A program made the position numbers and the translations under genes. Shown here in pieces: positions 8,954-16,516 of a DNA stretch of 64,000 nucleotides (its first letter is position 1; each line of letters starts with the position of its first letter). The notes below the pieces were generated by a model. It was not told the origin of the DNA and searched no databases. It worked only from the letters and a program-made list of their open reading frames with translations. This stretch comes from an uncultured Paracoccaceae bacterium (GTDB lineage Bacteria; Pseudomonadota; Alphaproteobacteria; Rhodobacterales; Rhodobacteraceae), in the NCBI GenBank assembly GCA_947494445.1, contig CANLVD010000005.1, positions 62,001 to 126,000 of the forward strand, read 5' to 3'.

Positions 8954-9169
8954 ATGGCACAGGCCATTTCCACACATTCGATCACGTCCGAGCTGACAGC
9001 CCGGATAAATTCTTTCGTCTCGGATCTCTACACCCGCTGGCATCAGCATGCGCAGTACCGGCGCACACTGGATGAGCTGCAATCGCTCAGCGCCCGTGAA
9101 CTGGACGATCTGGGAATTGGCCGCAGCGAGTTGATGGCCATCGCTCACGAAAGCGCCTACGGCAAATAA
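8954..9169 (+). CDS. DUF1127 small protein (second of pair)
   Basis: A 71-residue paralogue of the preceding protein with a clearer DUF1127 C-terminus: WHQHAQYRRTLDELQSLS, then RELDDLGIGRSELMAIA. The classic family motif is L-x-D-[IL]-G-[IL]-x-R, seen here as LDDLGIGR. A good ribosome site (AAAGGACA) precedes the ATG, and a terminator follows within 60 nt, so the two small genes probably form one short transcript. RNA-binding or stress regulation is the family-level expectation. Confidence 0.88.
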   Translation: MAQAISTHSITSELTARINSFVSDLYTRWHQHAQYRRTLDELQSLSARELDDLGIGRSELMAIAHESAYGK

Positions 9170-9191
9170 GCCCTGCTGATCAATGATCGGC

Positions 9192-9225
9192 AAAAGCCCT
9201 TCGGGCAGTGTTCGGAGGGCTTTTT
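9192..9225 (+). terminator. Intrinsic terminator after the DUF1127 pair
   Basis: AAAAGCCCT (9192-9200) pairs with AGGGCTTTTT (9216-9225) around a 15-nt loop that can itself fold. The T run lies on the plus strand, and the A run on the other side also makes it usable for the convergent helicase gene ending at 9235. Confidence 0.85.
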
Positions 9226-9234
9226 CTTGCCTGC

Positions 9235-11625
9235 TCAGAACGGCACGGCATTAGCAGGCGTGACGAAGCTGGCCACGACCTTTTTCTCGCCTGCCTTCTC
9301 GAAGGCAATGGACAGCTTGTCCCCTTCGATTTCCACCACCGCACCATAGCCAAATTTCTGGTGGAACACCCGGTCGCCAAGCCCGAAAGCTGACGTGGCT
9401 TGGGCATCGATCACCATGTTGCGCGCCTCGGACGGTTGGCTGAGACCGCGACTTGAGGATCGTGCCTGCATCCGCCGCCACCCCGGAGAGTTGTAGACAT
9501 CGGCCTTGGCGGCCTTTTCCTGCAAATCGGATCCGCGCATCACGCCGGGCATCTCGGCCGAGGCCGCAGCACCGAAGCCGCCACCATAAAGCCCCGGCGG
9601 GGTTAGCACTTCCACGTGATCAGCAGGCAGTTCATCGATGAACCGTGACGGCATGGCAGATTGCCACTGACCATACACGCGCCGGTTGGCTGCAAAGGAA
9701 ATCGTCAGATGCTGACGTGCACGGGTCAGGCCGACATAGGCAAGCCGCCGCTCTTCTTCCACACCCTTTAGGCCGTTTTCATCCATCGAGCGTTGCGAGG
9801 GGAAAAGGCCATCCTCCCATCCCGGCAGGTAGACAGCCGGAAATTCAAGCCCCTTGGCGGCATGCAGCGTCATGATCGACACTTTCTCGACCGCATCTTC
9901 CTGCTCGTTTTCCATGATCAGGGACACATGTTCGAGAAAACCCTGCAGGTTCTCGAACTCTTCCAGAGCCTTGACCAGTTCCTTGAGATTTTCCAGACGC
10001 CCCGGGGCTTCGGTCGACTTGTCGTTTTTCCAGAAATCCGTGTAGCCGCTCTCGTCCAGAATGACTTCGGCCATCTCGACATGGGTCAGATCGCTTTCGC
10101 GCATCTGGTCGGTCCAGCGGTCGAAGCTTTCGATAAGGGTGCCAAGCGTGTTGCAGGCCCGCGCGGGCAGCAATTTGTCCGCCACGACGATGCGCGAGCC
10201 TTCCAGCAGGCTGACGCCGTGCTGGCGCGCGGTGTTCTGGATCATCTGCTGGGCCTTGTCGCCCAAGCCCCTTTTCGGTGTGTTCACGATCCGCTCGAAC
10301 GCCAGACCATCATCGGGCGATACGACAACGCGGAAATAGGCCATGGCATCGCGGATTTCCATCCGCTCGTAAAACCGGGGTCCGCCGATCACGCGGTACG
10401 GCATGCCAATGGTCAGGAACCTGTCCTCGAAGGCGCGCATCTGGAACGACGCGCGCACCAGTATGGCCTGATTGTTGAGCGAGACCGGGTCCAGACCGCG
10501 CGTGCCGCGTGCCATCGCCTCGATCTCTTCGCCGATCCAACGGGCCTCTTCCTCGCCATCCCAATGGCCGATGAGGCGGACTTTCTCCCCCTCTTCAACC
10601 TCGGTCCAGAGGGTCTTGCCCAGCCTGTCCTCGTTGCCTTTGATCACGCCGGAAGCAGCCGCAAGAATATGTGGGGTCGAGCGATAGTTCTGCTCAAGCC
10701 GCACGATCTTGGCGCCGGGGAAATCCTTCTCGAATTTCAGGATGTTGCCCACTTCAGCCCCGCGCCAGCCATAGATCGACTGATCATCATCCCCCACGCA
10801 GCAGATGTTCTTGTGACCACCGGCCAGAAGACGCAGCCACAGATACTGGGCGACATTGGTATCCTGATACTCGTCCACCAGAATGTAGCGGAACCAACGC
10901 TGGTATTTTTCCAGAACGTCGGGGTGATCCTGAAAAATTTTGACGACATGCAGCAGCAGGTCACCGAAATCGACAGCGTTCAGGGTTTGCAGGCGGGCCT
11001 GATACTGGGCGTAGAACTCGGTTCCGCGATGATTATAGGCCCCGGCCTCTGATCCCGGAACCTTGTCCGGTGTCCAGGCACGGTTTTTCCAGCTGTCGAT
11101 CAGACCCAGCAGCATGCGTGCGGGCCAGCGCTTGTCGTCGATGTTCTCGGCCCGGATCAGTTGCTTGAGCAGGCGCAGCTGGTCGTCGGTGTCGAGGATC
11201 GTGAAGCTTGATTTCAGGTCCACCAGTTCGGCGTGTCGGCGCAGGATCTTGACACAGAGAGAGTGGAACGTCCCAAGCCACGGCATGCCTTCGATCGCGC
11301 CGCCGACAAGATCGCCGACCCGTATTTTCATCTCGCGGGCGGCCTTGTTGGTGAAGGTGACCGCAAGGATCTCGTTGGGCTGGGCCCGACCTGTATTCAA
11401 CAGATGCGCAATTCTGGCCGTCAGGGCGCGGGTCTTGCCGGTGCCAGCACCCGCCAGCATCAGAACCGGTCCGTCAAGGGTTTCAACAGCCTCCCGCTGA
11501 GCCGGGTTCAGCCCGTCCAGATAGGGCGAAGGACGTGCAGACATGGCCCGCTGGGAGAGCGTCTGCCCCTCCCACGCATCAAACACATCCTCATTGTCGT
11601 CATGCCATCCGCTCATGCTGGTCAA
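9235..11625 (-). CDS. uvrD: ATP-dependent DNA helicase UvrD/PcrA
   Basis: Superfamily 1A 3'-5' helicase acting in nucleotide excision and mismatch repair and in clearing proteins from DNA. It has 796 residues. Motifs in order: Q-motif region LNPAQREAV (about 40-48), Walker A AGAGTGKT (about 58-65), motif II VDEYQDTN, motif III GDDDQSIYGWRGAE, and motif V/VI HAAKGLEFPAVYLPG and LAYVGLTRARQHL. The C-terminus is a Tudor-like RNA-polymerase-interaction domain (VFHQKFGYGAVVEIEGDKL). The N-terminus has about 35 acidic residues before the helicase core. A start 9 nt downstream is equally possible. Confidence 0.95.
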   Translation of the reverse strand: MTSMSGWHDDNEDVFDAWEGQTLSQRAMSARPSPYLDGLNPAQREAVETLDGPVLMLAGAGTGKTRALTARIAHLLNTGRAQPNEILAVTFTNKAAREMKIRVGDLVGGAIEGMPWLGTFHSLCVKILRRHAELVDLKSSFTILDTDDQLRLLKQLIRAENIDDKRWPARMLLGLIDSWKNRAWTPDKVPGSEAGAYNHRGTEFYAQYQARLQTLNAVDFGDLLLHVVKIFQDHPDVLEKYQRWFRYILVDEYQDTNVAQYLWLRLLAGGHKNICCVGDDDQSIYGWRGAEVGNILKFEKDFPGAKIVRLEQNYRSTPHILAAASGVIKGNEDRLGKTLWTEVEEGEKVRLIGHWDGEEEARWIGEEIEAMARGTRGLDPVSLNNQAILVRASFQMRAFEDRFLTIGMPYRVIGGPRFYERMEIRDAMAYFRVVVSPDDGLAFERIVNTPKRGLGDKAQQMIQNTARQHGVSLLEGSRIVVADKLLPARACNTLGTLIESFDRWTDQMRESDLTHVEMAEVILDESGYTDFWKNDKSTEAPGRLENLKELVKALEEFENLQGFLEHVSLIMENEQEDAVEKVSIMTLHAAKGLEFPAVYLPGWEDGLFPSQRSMDENGLKGVEEERRLAYVGLTRARQHLTISFAANRRVYGQWQSAMPSRFIDELPADHVEVLTPPGLYGGGFGAAASAEMPGVMRGSDLQEKAAKADVYNSPGWRRMQARSSSRGLSQPSEARNMVIDAQATSAFGLGDRVFHQKFGYGAVVEIEGDKLSIAFEKAGEKKVVASFVTPANAVPF

Positions 11626-11746
11626 ACTAGCCTTTGCCCGGGCGAAAGAAAAGTCCGATGTTCGCGGGATGTTCCGGTTTTCCTTCCCGTGGGCGGTGCT
11701 AGCATCAATTCATCCTGTTTCCTTGCGCAAGAAGGTGATTGTCCCG

Positions 11747-12355
11747 GTGGCCAGAAACTCCATTTTGATCCTCTACGCTCACCCGTCTCAGGGACGATCA
11801 GAGGTCAATCAGGAGATGGTTCACGACGTGGAGGGCACAGCAGGTGTCACCCTGATCGACCTATATGCTGAGTATCCCACATTCGAGATTGACATCGACC
11901 GGGAGCAGGGCCGCCTGCGGTCTCATGACATCATCGTCTTTCAGTTCCCGCTTTACTGGTATTCAACGCCTTCGATCCTCAAGGAATGGCAGGATCTGGT
12001 GCTGGAATACGGGTTTGCCTATGGCAGCGACGGGACAGCCCTGCACGGAAAGGTCTTCCTGACCGCAATTACAACTGGTGGGGCGGAGGATGCCTATTCC
12101 CACGAAGGCTACAACCACTTCCCTCTGCGCCATCTGTTGTCGCCTCTGGAGCAGACCGCCAATCTGTGTGGCATGACCTATCTTCCACCATTTGTCCTTT
12201 ATGGGTCACGGACCGCGCGGGAGCACAATCATGTGGCAGCTCATGCGGATCGCTGGGTGCATGTGCTGGATTTGCTGAAAGCAGACCGGCTCAATCTTGC
12301 AAAGGCCGCTATGGCTCCGACTTTGAACGATGCACTGGAGACCGAGGGGTTGTGA
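11747..12355 (+). CDS. kefF: KefF/KefG-like NAD(P)H oxidoreductase, ancillary to K+ efflux
   Basis: Flavodoxin-fold quinone/FMN reductase of the KefF/KefG group, which sits on glutathione-gated potassium efflux proteins and is needed for their full activity. Seen: ILILYAHPSQGRSEVN at the N-terminus and the FQFPLYWYSTPSILKEWQD segment typical of these proteins. I choose GTG at 11747 (202 residues), which puts the first strand at the usual position and has AAGGTG about 9 nt upstream. A longer ORF reaching 11543 runs back into the divergent helicase gene. The gene overlaps the next by GTGA, and a Kef antiporter follows one gene later. Confidence 0.87.
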   Translation: MARNSILILYAHPSQGRSEVNQEMVHDVEGTAGVTLIDLYAEYPTFEIDIDREQGRLRSHDIIVFQFPLYWYSTPSILKEWQDLVLEYGFAYGSDGTALHGKVFLTAITTGGAEDAYSHEGYNHFPLRHLLSPLEQTANLCGMTYLPPFVLYGSRTAREHNHVAAHADRWVHVLDLLKADRLNLAKAAMAPTLNDALETEGL

Positions 12356-12879
12356 CAGCCCCGGTCACCCATACCCTGCGCCCGGCGCGAGACAGCGACC
12401 GGGTCGCCATGGCTTCCGTTCATCTGGAAAGCTGGCTGGACGCCTATCAGGGCATTCTGCCCGGTGCGGTGCTGGCAGGTCAGGTGCCGCGCGCGCTGAG
12501 TAAATTATGGGCTGATGCTCAATGGACGGATCAGGATTGCGTGTTGATCGCAAATGGTCCGATCAGGCCATTGGGATTTATCGCGGTCTGGGACGCAGAA
12601 GTGCCGTTTCTGGACAATCTGCACGTCTCGCCAGAGGCGCGCGGGCAGGGCATGGGGCATGCTTTGATCGCAGCGGCTGCTCGTCAGATGCATTTGCAAG
12701 GCCGGTCCAGCCTGCACCTGTGGGTGTTCGAGGCAAACGAGGCTGCACGCAGGTTCTACAGGGAACTGGGTGGCCGGGAAGGTCAGCGTGCAGATCGGGA
12801 TGTTCTGGGCCATAAGGTGCCAAGCGTGGAAATCAGCTGGTCAAGCCTTGATGGGTTGACCGGGGCAGACAAAGGGTAG
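12352..12879 (+). CDS. GNAT-family N-acetyltransferase
   Basis: A 175-residue GNAT acetyltransferase starting with GTG inside the end of kefF. Motif A, which binds the acetyl-CoA pyrophosphate, reads LHVSPEARGQGMGHALI (R/Q-x-x-G-x-G/A pattern), followed by LWVFEANEAARRFYRELG, the motif B region. The acceptor substrate is unknown. Its place between kefF and kefC, overlapping the first and 10 nt from the second, suggests co-expression with the antiporter, but many such GNATs travel without a shared function. Confidence 0.87.
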   Translation: MTAPVTHTLRPARDSDRVAMASVHLESWLDAYQGILPGAVLAGQVPRALSKLWADAQWTDQDCVLIANGPIRPLGFIAVWDAEVPFLDNLHVSPEARGQGMGHALIAAAARQMHLQGRSSLHLWVFEANEAARRFYRELGGREGQRADRDVLGHKVPSVEISWSSLDGLTGADKG

Positions 12880-12889
12880 GGCCGGAACG

Positions 12890-14842
12890 ATGGATGGATT
12901 TCTGCTTCAGGCGACCCTTTTCCTTCTTGGTGCCGTGGTGGCCGTGCCCATCGCCAACCGCCTTGGATTGGGATCGGTTCTTGGTTACCTGATTGCCGGT
13001 GTGGTCCTGTCGCCGGTGTTGAAGACACTGGGCGTGGACGCGATCAGCATCCAGCATTTTGCCGAGTTTGGCGTGGTCATGATGCTTTTTCTGATCGGTC
13101 TGGAACTGGAACCCAGACAGCTTTGGGCGATGCGGCACAGGCTTTTGGGTCTAGGCGGGTTACAGGTGGTCGGTACTGCCGCCGCGGTTGCAGGATTCGC
13201 GATGCTGTTTGGCCAGCCATGGTCGATCGCGGTTGCCATCGGGCTTGTGTTTTCCCTGTCATCGACCGCAATCGTGCTGCAAACACTGGGAGAAAAGGGG
13301 TTGTTGCGCTCTGACGGCGGGCAGGCGTCTTTCTCGGTTCTGTTGACCCAGGACATTGCAGTGATCCCGATGCTTGCGCTCATCCCGCTTCTGGCCATGC
13401 CGGAACTGATGGATGTGGCCGGTCACGGTGCGGAGGCCGCCCATGGCGCCGGGCATGGAACGGATGATCACGGCGGTGACCACGGGGGAGGGGACCACGG
13501 CGGCGGCATCAATCTGATGGAGGGTCTGCCGGGCTGGGCGCAGACCCTTGTTGTTCTGGGCTCCGTTGGGTTGATCGTTGTGGCCGGGCAGTATCTGACG
13601 CGCCCCATGTTCCGGTTCCTCAGCCATGCCCATCTGCCCGAGATTTTCACAGCCGCAGCCCTGCTGCTGGTGATCGGCATTGCCCTTCTGATGACCCTTG
13701 TGGGCCTGTCACCGGCACTTGGCACCTTTGTGGCAGGCGTGGTTCTCGCCAACTCGGAATACCGACACGAGTTGGAAGCTGATATCGAGCCCTTCAAGGG
13801 CCTGCTGCTCGGTCTGTTTTTCATCACCGTGGGGGCAGGCATCAACTTCGCGCTCCTCTTTGGCAATTTCTTTGTCATCATCGGTTTGACGCTGGGCCTG
13901 ATGCTGCTCAAAGGTCTGGTGTTGTTTGCTCTGGCCAAGATCTTCCGACTGCGTGGCTCCGCCGGCTGGCTGTTCATGTTGTCGCTGGCGCAGGCCGGGG
14001 AATTCGGCTTTGTCCTTCTCAGCTTCACAACCCAAAATGGCGTGATCCCGGGCGCGTTGGGACAGACACTGTCACTGATTGTGGCGCTCTCGATGTTGCT
14101 GACACCGGGGCTGTTCATTTTCTATGAAAAGGTCGTGGCTGCCAAAATCGACGTCACCAAGCCCGAAGAGGATGAGGTCGATGAGTCCGGCCCGGTGATC
14201 ATCGCGGGTCTTGGCCGTTTTGGGCAGATCGTCAATCGTATGCTGTTGTCCAACGGGCACAAGACTGTGGTTCTGGACTACCACAATGAACTGATATCAA
14301 CGATGCGTCAGTTTGGGGTTGAGGGGTATTTCGGCGACCCGAGCCGCCCGGAACTGCTTGAGGCCGCTGGCATTTCCGAGGCCAAGCTTCTGGTCGTGGC
14401 ACTGGATGATCGTGAAAAGGCTGTGATGATGGTTGAGCATGTCAGCCGAGATTTCCCGCATGTCAAAATCGTGGCGCGGGCCTATGACCGGCAGCACACC
14501 TATCAGCTTTACGCCGCAGGTGCCCGCGACATCGTGCGCGAAACCTTCGACAGTTCCGTGCGGGCAGGGCGATATGCACTCATGGCACTGGGACATCATC
14601 CCTTTGAAGCCGAGAAGGCTTCACGGGCCTATGTCAAGATGGACCGGGACAATCTGGCCGAGCTCGCACGTCTGTGGGATCCCGATCTGACGGCAATAGA
14701 GAATGAGGCCTATGCCGCCAAGGCGCGTGAGATAAACGCGCGGATGGAAGAAGCCATGAAAGGCATGCACACGGATTATCATGACCGCACGGAACGGGGC
14801 TGGACCCCACCGCCCAAGGGTTATGCGTCCAAGCTGGAATGA
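12890..14842 (+). CDS. kefC: KefB/KefC-type monovalent cation:proton antiporter with RCK domain and His-rich loop
   Basis: Inner-membrane CPA2 antiporter, 650 residues. The first ~420 residues hold about 12 hydrophobic spans with the QASFSVLLTQDIAVIP motif of the family. A cytoplasmic Rossmann RCK-N domain follows (GPVIIAGLGRFGQIVNRML). Between spans lies a Gly/His/Asp-rich loop at about residues 179-206 with six histidines; it could bind Zn or Ni, or sense pH, and is not part of the standard Kef core. The two upstream genes form an operon with it. Expected role: K+ efflux during electrophile or pH stress. Confidence 0.92.
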   Translation: MDGFLLQATLFLLGAVVAVPIANRLGLGSVLGYLIAGVVLSPVLKTLGVDAISIQHFAEFGVVMMLFLIGLELEPRQLWAMRHRLLGLGGLQVVGTAAAVAGFAMLFGQPWSIAVAIGLVFSLSSTAIVLQTLGEKGLLRSDGGQASFSVLLTQDIAVIPMLALIPLLAMPELMDVAGHGAEAAHGAGHGTDDHGGDHGGGDHGGGINLMEGLPGWAQTLVVLGSVGLIVVAGQYLTRPMFRFLSHAHLPEIFTAAALLLVIGIALLMTLVGLSPALGTFVAGVVLANSEYRHELEADIEPFKGLLLGLFFITVGAGINFALLFGNFFVIIGLTLGLMLLKGLVLFALAKIFRLRGSAGWLFMLSLAQAGEFGFVLLSFTTQNGVIPGALGQTLSLIVALSMLLTPGLFIFYEKVVAAKIDVTKPEEDEVDESGPVIIAGLGRFGQIVNRMLLSNGHKTVVLDYHNELISTMRQFGVEGYFGDPSRPELLEAAGISEAKLLVVALDDREKAVMMVEHVSRDFPHVKIVARAYDRQHTYQLYAAGARDIVRETFDSSVRAGRYALMALGHHPFEAEKASRAYVKMDRDNLAELARLWDPDLTAIENEAYAAKAREINARMEEAMKGMHTDYHDRTERGWTPPPKGYASKLE

Positions 14843-14917
14843 TACTGTTTACCAACTGTTAGCCATATTTGACCTAGTCTGAGCACGCTTTCTTGCCCCT
14901 GCCGGAGTGTGCCCGAG

Positions 14918-16033
14918 ATGACCAGACCGCAAGTGACCCTGCATGTGGGGCACGGAAAGACCGGCAGCAGTTTCCTGCAATCATCTCTTGCGCTCAGCCG
15001 CAGGGCGCTGTCGGCCAAGGGCATCACCTATGCTGAACATGCCTCGTTTTCAGCAGCGCGCTCGGGCAAGATCACGTCGGGAAACGTTGACCCTTTCGGA
15101 TTTGCGCAAGACATTCTGAGCGCGACAAGCGGTGTATCAGCGGGCCATTTCCTGTTTTCGTCCGAACATATGTTTCTGCGACTGATGGACCAGCCGGAAG
15201 CACTACAGGCCATGACGGACTGTCTGGATGTCCGTGTGATCCTGTTCATTCGCGACCCGTTTGAGCATTGCCTGTCTGCCTATGGTCAGAACATCAAACG
15301 CGATGGTTTCACAGGTGAGATTGGCGACTATCTGGGCAGCTATCGCTTCCCGGAACTGGTGTCGGCGTTTCTGCATCTTTTGAACACCTACGGGGCCAGC
15401 GTGACCGTGCGCAATTATACGCGCCACAAGTCCGATTTGCTGACGGTCTTTGCCGCGATGCTTGCACCGGGGCTCGACTTGACCCCGCCACCTGTTGAGA
15501 TTGTGAACCGGTCCCTGACGCGGGCAGAGATGCAGATCCAGCGGCGGTTCAACAAGGAATTGGGGCGCGGCAGCAGCAGATTTGTATCAGATGCCCTGTG
15601 CAATGCCCTGCCTGACATCAGAAGCGAACCGCCCCGCGTCCCACTTGATGCCTATGAGAGGTTTTTTCAGGCGCAACAGCCGTTCGTGGAAGAGGTCAAA
15701 CACCAAGTAGACGAGGCCGCTGCCTACCACCTGACCTCACCCGAGGCTTATGGGGCCACCCTGAGTGATGACCCGTCTGACCTGGTCACCTTGTCGGGCG
15801 AACAGCTGGATTTGCTGGTTTCATCCATATGCCGCGAAATGCGTCGGGATGCGGGTCTGGACCGCATTGCGGAAGACCTGCGCGATCTCGCGCTTGAGAT
15901 TGAAAAGGGAACGCCGGTGGGATTGGCGGATGCGTATATGCTGATGCGCGCAGCCCATATGCTGCGGCCCAACGGACCGGTCATCCGTCAAAAGATGGAA
16001 GCTTATGCAGCCGCCCTCACGATGGACGCATAA
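14918..16033 (+). CDS. Sulfotransferase-family-like protein
   Basis: A 371-residue cytoplasmic protein resembling PAPS-dependent sulfotransferases. The N-terminal VTLHVGHGKTGSSFLQ matches the 5'-phosphosulfate loop. VRVILFIRDPFEHCLSAY matches the 3'-phosphate-binding strand and helix with its Arg and Ser. The C-terminal half is less typical and mostly helical. I choose ATG at 14918 rather than the GTG 9 nt upstream, because the GGAG site at 14903-14906 is too close to the GTG. The acceptor (carbohydrate, lipid or protein) is unknown, and no polysaccharide cluster lies next to it. Confidence 0.7.
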   Translation: MTRPQVTLHVGHGKTGSSFLQSSLALSRRALSAKGITYAEHASFSAARSGKITSGNVDPFGFAQDILSATSGVSAGHFLFSSEHMFLRLMDQPEALQAMTDCLDVRVILFIRDPFEHCLSAYGQNIKRDGFTGEIGDYLGSYRFPELVSAFLHLLNTYGASVTVRNYTRHKSDLLTVFAAMLAPGLDLTPPPVEIVNRSLTRAEMQIQRRFNKELGRGSSRFVSDALCNALPDIRSEPPRVPLDAYERFFQAQQPFVEEVKHQVDEAAAYHLTSPEAYGATLSDDPSDLVTLSGEQLDLLVSSICREMRRDAGLDRIAEDLRDLALEIEKGTPVGLADAYMLMRAAHMLRPNGPVIRQKMEAYAAALTMDA

Positions 16034-16052
16034 ACCCCAGTGACCACCTGAC

Positions 16053-16232
16053 TCAGCGGTCCGAGCGGTCTGATGGCCGGGTCAGGATTACGTCCATTCC
16101 ACTGTCAAAGCCGCAAGACGGCGTCTCATTGGATGATGCCCTGCCCATTTGATTGTCATCGTCCCGAAGTCCGGACGATTTCTGGTTTGATTGGTCGGAA
16201 TAGGCGTTTTGCTGTTCCTGCTTGGTCATCAT
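16053..16232 (-). CDS. Small hydrophilic hypothetical protein
   Basis: I do not recognise this 59-residue, very polar protein (rich in Ser, Asp, Asn, Gln; no membrane span or signal peptide; probably disordered). Its reality is supported by a strong ribosome site: AGGAG 8 nt before the ATG at 16232, with a second in-frame ATG directly after. It converges on the sulfotransferase-like gene, leaving 19 bp between stops. Confidence 0.5.
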   Translation of the reverse strand: MMTKQEQQNAYSDQSNQKSSGLRDDDNQMGRASSNETPSCGFDSGMDVILTRPSDRSDR

Positions 16233-16458
16233 AACAATCACTCCTCACACACTTACACAAATCACTCACACCCGAAGTTTAACATAATCTGCCGCTGCTG
16301 GTGTGACTTTTGCAGCATGAGACAGATTATTTCGTCATTGCGCCCCAAAAGAGGGGAAAGTTAGCCTTTTCTGTGCCATTTCTGCCGGATTACCTAAGAT
16401 TTTAGGTGTCTGTTTGGCGCAGCCAGCAAACTTTTCGCCATATCAGCTCACGGAATTG

Positions 16459-16496
16459 TGCAATTGCGAAGAAATAGGTAAACAGCCTGCAATTGC
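16459..16496. repeat. Two copies of the palindrome TGCAATTGC before pyc, possible operator pair
   Basis: TGCAATTGC occurs at 16459-16467 and 16488-16496, 29 bp apart start to start (nearly three helical turns), just upstream of the pyc ribosome site. The 284-base interval 16233-16516 holds nothing else I can identify, so the pyc promoter is presumably here. Paired half-palindromes suggest binding of a dimeric regulator; its identity is unknown. Confidence 0.35.
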
Positions 16497-16516
16497 TTCT
16501 GCCTGAAAGGACGCCA

